DNA from: Rhabdophis nuchalis
Taxonomy: Eukaryota; Chordata; Lepidosauria; Squamata; Natricidae
Assembly (NCBI GenBank): GCA_039707465.1
Contig: CM077651.1
Span: forward strand, 23,350,019 to 23,414,018
Length of the DNA: 64,000 nt
Reading direction: 5' to 3'
The translations under genes were made by a program, and so were the position numbers. This document shows positions 54,032 through 64,000 of the stretch, piece by piece (positions within the stretch are counted from its first letter, which is position 1; every line of letters begins with the position of its first letter). The notes beneath the pieces were generated by a model, which saw nothing but the letters and a program-made list of their open reading frames with translations, had not been told where the DNA came from and made no database searches.

Positions 54032-56261
54032 ATTTGAGGTAAAGCACAAATTGCAGCAATGCACACAAGCTGCTTTGGGATATGTATGGAGAAGTTATAT
54101 GGAATCACAACGTTCTAGAATTAAATCAAACCTTTGCACAGTATGATTTTCATACCCCTAACAAAAATCTTGACTATGTTATTTTACAAAGAGAGAATAT
54201 TTTTTAAAGAAGTCTTTGCAGAAGTGCCTAAATTTTGTCACATAAAACTTGAAACTTAAGTGACACTGCATTCTATATTTGAATCTATGCCAAGTGATTC
54301 AGCTTTCAGATTTGCAATCAGGTTACCAAAAATCATTTGTTATAAAATAACTTCTTCCCAATTAAATAAATGGGGCTTCAGATTATATAAGATTATATTA
54401 AATTCTATTTCAACTCAAAACTCAGTGCAGTCACTGTAAAAGCTAATAAGTGACGTTAATATAGACGATTAGGAAATTATAGAAAAGGATATAAAAAGAG
54501 CTTCATTATAATTCATTGTTACTACTGCCATATTTTTAAAATTAAATTTAAAAAGATTACAACAAAGAGAAAGAAATTTGTTCTTTTAATTGTTTATTTA
54601 AATGTTTACTTTATGTCACAGAAATGCAAAATTATGTTTAATACAGCTGTATTAAATGCAGAATGTATTATATATACAGCTGTATACTGTATAATATACA
54701 GCACACATATGGGCAAAACATTTTAATATTTACTTTTTCAAAACTGCATTGATTTTCAAAACAGTTGTACACAAATTCATTTGTTTGGAAGGTTGTACCA
54801 AATACATTACATTTAATGTTTTGTATATTGCACATATATCACATAAATATATAGTTTTTAAATTAATGTTTCTAAACAAAATTTGTCTAAAATATGCATA
54901 ATTATTGGAAACATTTTCCCTTATGAAAATTATAAATGATTGCAGTATTTTAACTTAGGCTTTTCAGATTGAAATGGGTTTGGCAGCATTGCCTATTCTA
55001 AGAGACAGATCTACTGATTTATTTTTAATAACTTTATTTTTCAGTATTAATTTTGTGTTTCGAATGTCTAAATGTTGTTTATATTAACAGTAGTTTAATC
55101 ATTTAAAGAGGAACACATACAGTACACCCAAAAATCTTATGGAAAACATGTTGTAATCTTGCATTTATTTTCATCTGAACTGCGAGAAAAATGTATGCAA
55201 CTTTTGTTTTTACTTATAAATTTGTCATTATAACTTGTTTGTTGACTTGGCTGTTTACTTAACCTCTGTGCTAGTTAATAACTTTTTAATGGTCCATTTA
55301 AATATTTGGTAGATTATTCAACAATACGAAATGGCTAATTATGTATGCTTAAAATATTTAAACTGTAGAAAAAATATATGAACATAATACATTTAAACAA
55401 TTATTTTCTTAGAATCACTCTGATATTATTTACTCTATTAAGAAACAGACTTTTAAGACATTTGTGAGTTTTCTTCCTGGATAAAGACTGAACAAAAAAA
55501 AATGTATTTAAAAAAAATATCAGAGAGATCCCTTCTGTTGGCTATGTTCTGTTCCTACATTAACCAATATATTAAATATTAAATTATTTCTTTCAGATAA
55601 AGATCAAGTTGATCTCCTTGGGGATATGTTGGAATACGTGGTTTAGGTAGTTTTAAAGTATGTGTCACAGAGAATGTACAAATAATAAAAATGACATATA
55701 GTATGATTAATAACTATACAGTCCACTTTTGAAAATATAGCCCTTAAATTGTCACTCAGCTAACCTGTTACAGATTTTTGAGAAACATTGCTCCATTTGT
55801 CTCTTGCCAAGTTATGGTCAACAATTCCATTTTTATTCCGCTCTAATTCCACCTTCATGAACAGGTTGCTTTCTTTTTTTTAATAAGAATATTAACATCC
55901 CTCAGCTTTGAAGAGGAAATATTACTTGATTTCAGTCCTATCTAGGTTATTTTAATCTTCAGGCATTTGCATGGAAGGACTGTGCTCACTTTGACAAGTT
56001 TCTTAATTTCACCAGTTTCTAAATTTTGACATTTAAACAAAACCAAATTAAACTTCATTCTAACATCTTTATATGAGATCACAAAACAAGTTCTGACCCT
56101 GTCCTACATTTGTATGTATTTGTGGGTATACATGTGCACACACATATGTACATATACTGTACATGCGTATATGCTAAGCTAACTGTGAATGTGTATGTCA
56201 AATGTAATGTCCACTTGCAAAAGTAACTTATTTCTATTAGTTTCAGCGAGACTGTCTAGGA

Positions 56262-56409
56262 CAGTGTTTCTCAACCTTGGTCACCTGAAGATGTGTGGAC
56301 TTCAGCTCCCAGCAGAGGGAGTGGACTTCAACTCCCAGCAGAGCTGGCTGGGGAATTCTGGGAGTTGAAGTCCACACATCTTCAGGTGGGCCAAGATTGA
56401 GAAGCACTG
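56262..56409. mobile_element. Palindromic hAT mini-MITE near the 3'UTR end
   Basis: 148 bp, CAGTGTTTCTCAACCTTGG to 'ggccaagattgagaagcactg'. Duplications GTCTAGGA / ATCTAGGA differ at one base. Arms include 'gaagatgtgtggacttcagc' and its complement; the left arm carries an internal 'ggacttca..ctcccagcaga' duplication. Confidence 0.92.
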
Positions 56410-57065
56410 ATCTAGGACAGCAGAAATTATGAAAGTATAGACTTTCCCCATATATATAAAGCTGTTTCCAAAGAAACAATTACTAGTCTGAGCTCTATTC
56501 TGCCCTATACTTTTTGTAAGGTCTTCACCAAAGTATCTTAATCTGTCTACTCTATACAAAATTATTTACACTGCGAATAGTTAAATAAATCCCTCCCATT
56601 GATTCATGTCATTAACTATTTAGTAGCGTACATACCCATTTATAAGTGTATTGAGGTATAATTTAATTACCTATGTACAACCATGAAAATAAAAAAAAGC
56701 CTTTTAAAATCATTCCAGTATATCAGTGTTCTCTATGAGACAGAGAAGCAAAACGCTTGAATGGAAAAATACATCTTTCTTTGCCTGTTAAAACAAATAA
56801 ACAGAAGGAAATTTAGTTTGATTTCAGACAACAGTGCCAGATGTACTTCGCATTTTCAGTTCACAGTGGTGCAACCATATAGTATCAAACTTCTGTAAGA
56901 CAACACCTTGTTCCCTCAGTTTTGCTGCTTGATACCAGCTATCTCAAAGTACTTTAAAGTTGATGATACTCTTTGAAAGGAAAAAAAAAGCATTGGAACT
57001 GTCAGAGGTGATCATTTCAAAAATTGTGGACATTGTTTAGCTCAGTGGACATTGAATGTTCAATG

Positions 57066-57315
57066 TAGGGGTGTCAAACTCAAGGCCTATTGACAGGATC
57101 TGGCCTGTGGGGTGCCTTGGAAACAGTGAACCGCCCTCGCCAGCAAATACAAAGCTTGGGAGGGCTGTGCACGGTCCTCTCAAGCTATGTTTTTACTGGT
57201 AGAGGGTTGCAGGAGGCCATCGCAGCTGAAAATGGAGCTTGGGAGCCTGTTTTCGCTGGCAGAACGCTCAGGCCACCACAGGTGCCTCCAACACGAGTGA
57301 TATCAAGCTGGCCAC
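57066..57315. mobile_element. hAT MITE ('GGGTGTCAAACTC' family), decayed copy
   Basis: Starts 'aggggtgtcaaactcaaggc' and shares 'gttgcaggaggccatcgcagc' and 'aaaatggagcttgggagcc' with 22209-22523. The right end is eroded (tgatatcaagctgg). Confidence 0.75.
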
Positions 57316-57428
57316 GCCCCCACATGGTATTTTGATCTGGCATAAGGTTGCATCTCACCTATCCAAGCTTCATGAGCTGGCAGCCAGACATTAAAATGGG
57401 GGTTGGGGGGAGAAGGAAGGATTGGAAT

Positions 57429-57642
57429 CAGGTGAAGTCCAGCAGGCTCTGACAAGTTCTGGAGAACCGGTAGTGGAAATTATGAGTAGTTCAGAGAACT
57501 GGCAAATGCCACCTCTGGCTGGCCTCACAGTGAAGTGGGATGGAGATTTTGCAGTATCCTCTGCCACGCCCACCAAGCCACACCACGCCCACCAAGCCAC
57601 GCCCATAGAACCGATAGTTAAAAAATTTGAATTTCACCACTG
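57429..57642. mobile_element. hAT MITE ('AGAACCGGTAG' family) with exact TSD
   Basis: 214 bp, CAGGTGAAGTCCAGCAGG to 'gaatttcaccactg'. Perfect duplications ATTGGAAT at 57421-57428 and 57643-57650. Same family as 35632-35940. Confidence 0.93.
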
Positions 57643-57650
57643 ATTGGAAT

Positions 57651-58354
57651 ATGAAGAAAGGAGAGGATGGAAGCTCAGCTGAGCCATGTGAGAAGCTTCA
57701 GCCAGCCAAGGTCATTAAAGAAATGCAGGGCTGGGAACTGAGCACTTATTTCCTGAACAATGTTCAAGCACCTGATTGGACATTAGCAGATAACCGGGGA
57801 ATTCTAGGCAGGGAAGAGGACACTTTCCTTTGTGTTGTTTGCATGGGGAAACCTCTGATTCAGCTTAATGTCATCTGTCCCACTCAGTCATCTAGCTGAG
57901 ACAGCTATTTGTTTTGGATTTTGTTTACAATAAGGAAGTATTTTTTGACCATAAGAGCCATTAAGCATCCTGTCTTCTGGAAGCTTTCAAACAAGGTTTG
58001 AATAACTATTTAACTGGGCTTCCTGTCCTAGGTAGGACATTGGATAGAATACCTCCAAAGTTGACCACCAAGCATATGATTGTAGAAAATGGTGAATAGC
58101 TTCAACTTTAAACAATTAAATAGTCAATAAATACATTTACTTTGTAGGGTTGCAATAAACGCCTTGGAAAATATATTCAAATACCATAATTTGTCTACAT
58201 GACTACAAAGAAAAGAGTGGTGCAGGCAATGTTTTTTCTTTTGTTATTCTACAGAAGCAAAAGTTGAAGAAGCAGGACAAAAAAAAATGATGCTTTTGAA
58301 CTTTGGTTGCTTGAGAAGTCTCTTAAGAACATCCAAGATAGCCAAAATAAAGAA
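57651..58354. other. Downstream sequence, nothing certain
   Basis: A 90-codon + frame at 57627-57899 starts inside the hAT element and shows no domain. No promoter or exon is recognised. Confidence 0.4.
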
Positions 58355-59404
58355 ACACATGGATCGTACACTGACGACACTCAGCTGTACATATCCACCC
58401 CAGACCACCCCAACGATGCCGCCGAAGTGCTGTCCTGGTGTTTGGAGGCCATACGGATCTGGATGGGTGGTAAACTCAAGCCCAACCCTGCCAAGACTGA
58501 GTGGCTGTGGTTTCCGGCACCCCGGTTCAGCCACATTACTCCAACTCTGGCCATTGGGGGCGAAACACTGGCCCCCGTGGAGAGGGCGCGCAATTTGGGT
58601 GTCCTCCTGGATTCCCGGCTGTCCATGGAGGACCATGTGGCGGCCGTGGCCAGGGGGGTGTTTCATCAGGTACGCCTGATGCGCCAATTGCGCCCCTTAC
58701 TGGACCGGGCTGCCCTTCGCACAGTCACTCAAGCTCTCGTGATGTCCCGACTCAACTACTGTAATGCTCTCTACATGGGGCTTCCCTTGAGGTGCACTTG
58801 AAGGCTACAGTTAGTCCAGAATGCAGCCGCGCGGGTGATTACGGGAGCCACTAGATGCTCCCACATAACACCGATCCTGCGCGAGCTGCACTGGCTTCCT
58901 GTGGCCTTTCGAGTGCGCTTCAAGGTTTTGACGACCATCTTTAAAGCGCTCCATGGCTCGGGGCCTAGTTATATGCGAGACCGCCTTCTGCCCCATACAT
59001 CTCTTCGGCCGATCCGCTCCCACAGAGAGGGTCTTCTCAGTTGGCCGGACAATGCCGACTGGCGACACCCAGGGGAAGAGCCTTCTCTGTGGCGGGCCCT
59101 GCCCTTTGGAATGACCTACCCCCTGAATTACGCACCATCACTGACCTCCGCCTCTTCCGCCAATGTCTAAAGACATATCTTTTCCAACAAGCCGGCCTAG
59201 CCTAACCTCCCATGGGGACTATTTTAGAGAGTTTTAAATTGGGTATTTTAAAATTTGGTTTTAGCATAGGATTAAAATAGTTTAATATATTTTTAAATTA
59301 TGTATTTATTTTTGTATGTTTTTAAATTCCTGTGCGCCGCCCTGGGTCCTCTGTGGAGAAGGGCGGGATATAAATATAATAAAATAAATAAATAAATAAA
59401 TAAA
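58355..59404 (+). mobile_element. L2 LINE 3' part
   Basis: Begins in the RT active-site region, YTDDTQLYIS (58371-58400; the usual YADD has become YTDD). It continues ALRTVTQALVMSRLNYCNAL, HWLPVAFRVRFKVLTTIFKA and the C-terminus with frame breaks at about 58800 and 59040. The 3'UTR has 'cgccgccctgggtcctctgtgg' and (TAAA)n. Confidence 0.9.
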
Positions 59405-59904
59405 TCGTAGAACTAATCAATCTAATGTTGAAATATGATGACCAGACATACTTTGTCACAGTAGGCAAAGCTCTACTCCTCTGGAAAAGTCTCCAGGGTT
59501 GGGAAGAAAAAATGAACAGCAACAATGAATGAATTGAATGAACAGCAGACTTGGGTGAACCGTTGGAGGACTTGATGAGCTAAATTGGAACAAATCATTT
59601 TGGAGGTCTGTGCAGTTGCTAAGAATTGACACTGACTTGATGGCATGTAATCAATCCAGCAATCCTATCACCATTACATTATGATTTTATTGTCCTTTTT
59701 TGTTTACAACAAAACAATATTAATCTTCAGGACTCGTATCACTGCATTCATCAGTATGATTGCAAGAGAATCCAGAGATCACAGAGAGATATATGAACGA
59801 GATGTGATCCTGTGGAATACATGACCAAACCGTTTGTTAAGGTATTTCTTATATACCTTATATATAAAGAAGCATTATTTCCCCTCCTTAATGGTTTCTT
59901 AAAT

Positions 59905-59935
59905 ACAGGTAGTCCTCGACTTAATGACCCACGAG
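59905..59935 (+). mobile_element. Isolated MITE terminus
   Basis: 'tacaggtagtcctcgactta' equals the left inverted repeat of the 30841 family, but the following sequence does not match. Probably a truncated copy; the next 230 bases are unassigned. Confidence 0.5.
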
Positions 59936-61266
59936 AGCACTTACCTTATCCCAGCCATGTTAGTTCAAGAGATTTTGATGAATGGCTTTGTCAAAATCTT
60001 TTTGAAAATTCGAATTCTCAATATCTATCTATTGGTTGGCACCCTCAAAGTGTGGAAGAATTTTACAGAAGCCACGTTCCTTTTCAGCAAGGCTCGTGTT
60101 TGCTTGCCTTCAATAGCGCTTTCAACCATTTTCCGTGAACGGTTGTGAAATTAACTGACTTACATCTTTTCTTCTATCATTCCTTGATCTCTTTAAAATT
60201 GAGGTGAAAATAGCTATTTTCTAATTCTCACAAACAGGGGTTCATGCTAATGATAGGCTGCATGTTCCTATGACAAAGTCACCAATTTCATATTTAACTT
60301 TGTTAATAATTTTTGGTGTATGCTATTTTAACCCAGATATTTTATTTTTCTAGTTTGTTAATATGTCTTTCATGACTCATTACTTCTATTTGTCTTCTGA
60401 TCCTTTTTTTTTCAAAATCTACTTCAAGTCTAGTCATCTGATCTATATTTTTGCAATAAGTATGAAAGCAAAGTACGCATTCATTTTCTCTGCTGTTCCC
60501 TTGGTTTTTTTGGCATCTAGTACTAGGAAATCTAACCTTATCTGAAGAATATAGCAAGCTTTATATTTATAGAAAATTTACAATATTTTCTATACCAATA
60601 AACCTTGGTTCACAGCTAAAGAGGAAGAACTACAGAGAAGACAATAGAATGCTGTATAATCAGGCCAGAAACATATTAACAAGGGAGATCAGAGCAGTAG
60701 AAAGAAGCTACTCTGAAAAGCTAAGAAATCAGTTCTCAATAAATGAACCAGCAAACATGTGGAAAACTCTTAAAAATGCCAACCTCCTTCCCCTGGCAGC
60801 TGACCTGAATGTGTTTTACTGTAGGTTTGAGAGAAAACTACTGCCACCTACCTTCACAATCCTTGTCTCAACAATAGCCAACCCTCCTATAACTGACCCC
60901 ATCCCATTGGGCCCATACCAATTACAGAATTCTGTGATTACAGAAAATGAGGTGCAAGGTCTATTTCATAGACAAAAGCCAGGAAAAGCACCAGGCCCAG
61001 ACAAGATAACTCTTTGCTTAAAAGCCTGTGTTGATCAACTGGCCCCCAACTTCACCTGCATCTTTAATAAATCCCTAGAGATGTGCTATGCTCCTTCTTG
61101 CTTCAAACACTCTACTATCATCCTAGTGCCGAAGAAACCCTCCATTAAGGAACTGAATGACTTTAGACCGGTTGCTCTAACATCTGTAGTAATGAAAACC
61201 TTTGAAAGGCTAGTCACTGTGAGCTATAGAGAGCTTGTAGGTCTGCACATATTCTCCCCTTATTAG

Positions 61267-61654
61267 AGAGATTGCTAGGAAGGGCAGGCAATTTTTATCT
61301 AGGCTTTCTCCTCCAGGACACAAACCCGGCTACCATGTGGCAAAGGTCTGTGCTGCGGCAGTGTCCACAAGAAAAAAAATTGGTTACAGAAGTATAGTTG
61401 TCATCTTGTAGCAATTATTTGGACATATCTCTAACAATTTCTGGACCAATTTCTATATTTACTCCCATACTTAATGGCTTTGCACCCAGGTAAACCAAGA
61501 GGAGACCTGAACAAATTGAGAACATGTATGTTATTTTCCATTTTTAACGTCAACACTTTTTAATTATATCTTAATGTCAGTATTTTTTGACATATTGTTA
61601 AACGTAGTGTGTATTGTTGGCCTTTGACCGTAATAAAGATTTATACTTATACTG
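61267..61654 (+). mobile_element. Unclassified retroelement 3' end inside the Rex1-like LINE
   Basis: Interrupts the LINE between the N-terminal RT and the LLDPLQFAF block. It ends 'gaccgtaataaagatttatacttatact', typical of a non-LTR 3' tail. No ORF. Family not identified. Confidence 0.6.
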
Positions 61655-61774
61655 CTAGTGATGTCCCACCTGAAAACCATCACAGATCTGCTGTTAGACC
61701 CCTTGCAATTTGCCTTCCGAGCAAATAGATTGACAGAAGATGCTGTTAATAGGACTCTACACTATATCCTACAA

Positions 61775-62059
61775 CAGTGATGGCTAACCTATTTTGGCTC
61801 GCGTGCCAAAAGTGGGGGGAGCGCAGGGGGGGTCGTGTGTGGGCGTGCCACACCCATAATGCTATGTGCATGGCCCCCTGCTTTTGGCATGCTTTTTTCT
61901 CCCTCCCCAAGCTCCAGAGGCTTTCTTTGAAAAGAAGGCCTAAATCAGCTGGCCAGCACACACGTGTGCACTGGAGCTGACAGGGCAACGCCTTGCATGC
62001 CCTAAGAAATGGTTGCGCGTGCCACCTGTGGCACCCGTGCCATAGGTTCGCCATCACTG
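61775..62059. mobile_element. hAT MITE inside the Rex1-like LINE, exact TSD
   Basis: 285 bp, CAGTGATGGCTAACC to 'ggttcgccatcactg', duplications TCCTACAA at 61767-61774 and 62060-62067. The LINE frame is continuous across them. Reference copy of the 'GATGGCGAACC' family. Confidence 0.95.
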
Positions 62060-62977
62060 TCCTACAATATCTCTTGAATCTCCAAAAACCTATGCAAGTG
62101 TCCTCTTTATAGACTTTATAGCTCAGCATTCAATACCATCATTCCAGATATTCTTCTAACTAAACTAAATCAACTAGCTGTACCTGACCACACTTGTAAT
62201 TGGATCATAAGCTTCCTAAAAGACAGGAAGCAACAGTTGAAGCTATGAAAAATCATATCAGATACATGCACAATTAGCACAGGAGCCCCCCAGGGCTGTT
62301 TGCTCTCTCCGCTTCTCTCTATACACCAATGATTGCTTCTCAAAAGGTCCCTCTATTAAAGTACTGAAGTTTGCAGATGATATAACAGTGATTGGTCTCA
62401 TTCTAGACAATGACGAATCTGCATACAGACAGGAGATTGAACAGCCTGGTGCAACTGAAACAATCTTGAACTAAACACACTCAAAACTATAGAAATGGTG
62501 CTAGATTTTAGGAGAAACCCTCCTATACTACCACCTTTTACAATACTAGACAACGCAGTATCAACAGTAGAGACCTTCAAGTTTCTAGCTTCTATCATAT
62601 CTCAAGACTTAAAATGGACACCTAACACCAAAAACGTCATCAAAAAAGCACAACAAAGAATCTTCTTTCTGCGCCAACTCAGAAAGCCCAAACTGCCCAA
62701 AGAAAGAGCTGCTGATTCAGTTCTACAGAAGAATTATTGAGTCTTTCATCTGCACCTCTATAACTGTCTGGTTTGGCTCTGCAACCAAACAAAACAAACA
62801 GATTTCAACGGATAATTAGAACTGCAGAAAAAACAATTGCTACCAACCTGCCTTCCATTGAGGACTTGTATACTGCACGAGTCAAAAAAAAAAAAAAGGC
62901 TGAGAAAATATCTACAGGCTCTTCACATCCTGAACATAAATTGTTTCAACTCCTACCCTCAAAATGATGCTATAGGG

Positions 62978-63112
62978 CAGGGGTCTCCAACCTTTGCAAC
63001 TTTAAGTCTGAAGGACTTCAGCTCCCAGAATTCTCCAGCCAGCGAAGCTGGCTGGAGAATTCTGGGAGCTGAAGTCCTTCAGACTTAAAGTTGCAAAGGT
63101 TGGAGACCCCTG
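62978..63112. mobile_element. Palindromic hAT mini-MITE inside the Rex1-like LINE, exact TSD
   Basis: 135 bp, almost perfectly self-complementary: CAGGGGTCTCCAACCTTTGC to 'gcaaaggttggagacccctg', with arms 'ctgaaggacttcagctccc' and a centre 'ccagccagcgaagctggctgg'. Duplications CTATAGGG at 62970-62977 and 63113-63120 are identical. Confidence 0.96.
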
Positions 63113-63215
63113 CTATAGGGCACTGCACACCAGAACACCTAACACAAGGACAATTTCCCCCCCGAATGCCATCACTCTGCTAAACAACTAATTCCCACAA
63201 CACTGTCAAATTATT

Positions 63216-64000
63216 ATATGGTTCCGCCCCAGGCTCCTGATGGACCCGATAAGGTTCCAAAGGGAGCTTGGGCCAATTCCTGTGGACTTGCCCCGCGACT
63301 CGACTGAGGACCTAGTGGCCGCATGGTTAAGTGCGGCCATGGGGGCCTTGGACCGAGTCGCGCCCTTGCGGCCTCTCTTGCGGCGACGAACCACCTGGGC
63401 TCCTTGGTTTACCGAGGGGCTTAGGGGGATGAAGCGCCACAAGAGACGCCTAGAGAGCAGATGGAGATCTTCTCGCTCCGAAGCCGACCGAACACTAGTG
63501 AGAGACCATATTAGGACTTACTTAGTGGCGATAAGAGTGGCCAAACGTGAGTATTGTGCCACTCTTATTGCATCCGCAGATAACCGCCCTGCCGCCCTGT
63601 TTGGGGTGACCCGCTCCCTCCTTCAACAGAGGCCGCGGGAAGCCCCTTTACAGGGTCGAGCAGAGGAATTTGGGATTTATCTGCAGGAGAAAATCACTCG
63701 GATTCGGAACGAGTTACCCTCCATCGACAGTGGCCCAGTCGAGCGGGCCGAGGCTGTTCTTGTGACACCATCTTGGGGGGAGTTTGATTTTGTTACCACC
63801 GAGGATATGGACAAGTTGTCAAAGAGACTTAGGGCTACCACATGTTTATTGGACCCGTGTCCCTCCTGGCTTGTACTGGCATCCTGGGAGACGACACGAG
63901 GCTGGCTCCAGGGCATTGTCAACGCATCTTTGAGTGAGGGGTCCTTGCCTGCCGTCTTGAAAGAGGCGGTAGTAAGGCCCCTCCTCAAGAAGCCGTCCCT
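63216..64000 (+). mobile_element. L2 LINE, 5' part of ORF2 linker and RT, runs off window
   Basis: From 63222 the + frame is open to the window end (about 259 codons, no stop), though the opposite strand also has long frames. It reads FRPRLLMDPIRFQRELGPIP, TWAPWFTEGLRGMKRHKRRL, REYCATLIASADNRPAALFG, EEFGIYLQEKITRIRNELPS and VVRPLLKKPS, the L2 linker and N-terminal RT motif. It inserted near the end of the Rex1-like LINE at about 63216. The intact frame makes it the youngest-looking L2 here. Confidence 0.88.

Larger units (their letters stand above)
52591..56700 (+). other. MBNL2: MBNL2 3'UTR (extent inferred)
   Basis: AT-rich sequence after the stop, open to the first plausible poly(A) signals. 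AATAAA hexamers occur at 54365-54370, 55684-55689, 56584-56589, 56688-56693 and 56796-56801; the last cluster would give a roughly 4-kb 3'UTR. About 0.9 kb of it is TE sequence (53205-53589, 53757-54031, 56262-56409). The remainder, especially 54040-56250, is TE-free. No transcript evidence; the true end is unknown. Confidence 0.6.
60600..63215 (+). mobile_element. Rex1/Babar-like LINE, three later insertions
   Basis: 60649-61266 encodes the N-terminal RT region: NFYCR-like (VFYCRFERK), GKAPGPDKI at about 60990, SCFKHSTIILVPKKPS and LNDFRPVALTSVVMKTFERL. It resumes at 61655 (LDPLQFAFRANR-like), at 62068 (FIDF.S..NTIIPDIL-like; a gap-containing GAPQGCLLSP-like stretch at 62285; KFADDITVIGLI at 62370), then LDFRRNPPILPPFTI, FLASIISQDLKWTPNT and KKAQQRIFFLRQLRK, ending at the C-terminal DAIGQ..LHTRTPNTRT-like region. 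Several frameshifts make it inactive. Clade assignment is by remembered motifs. Confidence 0.8.

Noticed and set aside
1..64000. CRISPR array, integron, phage or other prokaryotic system
   Set aside because: No regularly spaced repeats with unique spacers, no operons and no ribosome-binding patterns; spliced vertebrate exons are present.

Overview
The window is vertebrate nuclear DNA, most likely from a squamate reptile (snake or lizard). It carries one host protein-coding gene on the + strand, spread over introns crowded with transposable elements (TEs). Reasons for a squamate: a tRNA-headed, BovB-tailed SINE of the Sauria type, abundant CR1, L2 and Rex1-like LINEs with reptile-style 3' ends, many short hAT and TA-flanked DNA transposons, and an AT-rich, intron-rich layout. 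No bacterial-type operon, CRISPR array, integron or viral genome is visible.

The host gene is MBNL2 (muscleblind-like splicing regulator 2). Nine coding exons can be placed with splice sites: 11421-12132 (5'UTR plus start and zinc finger 1), 20247-20411, 21761-21958, 23514-23768 (zinc fingers 3-4), 29005-29058 (54-nt regulated nuclear-localisation exon), 29665-29818 (154 nt), 33802-33837 (36 nt), 38549-38643 (95-nt frame-switching exon) and the terminal exon from 52463. Residue numbers are my own count. The mRNA lacking the 95-nt exon encodes about 387 aa ending in a TAC-stop tail; the one with it encodes about 381 aa ending in IILK. The transcript's first promoter probably lies upstream of the window; a candidate alternative first exon sits near 3170-3554.

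Layout: 1-11420 is upstream intron with a CR1 fragment, a TE-poor block holding the candidate 5' exon, an L2 LINE (4830-6480), DNA transposons and a GC-rich block (9880-10430). 12133-20246 is the long first coding intron, with a CR1 containing an antisense L2, plus L1 and DNA transposons. 20247-23768 is a compact block of exons. 23769-38548 alternates TE clusters with TE-poor stretches around the regulated exons. 38644-52462 is a 13.8-kb intron rich in CR1, L2 and SINE. 52463 to about 56700 is the terminal exon and long 3'UTR, itself invaded by several MITEs. 57060-64000 is downstream, with hAT MITEs, an L2, a Rex1-like LINE broken by at least three later insertions, and a 5'-truncated L2 whose ORF runs off the window end.

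I found no wholly new biological system. The most interesting signals are regulatory: a 137-nt AG-free zone before the 54-nt exon, a (TG)n tract forming the 3' splice region of the next exon (a plausible CELF platform inside a CELF-antagonist gene), the dual-frame C-terminus, several uORFs, and near-perfect hairpin transposons lying in the transcript. The nested TEs carry exact target-site duplications that give a relative insertion history.
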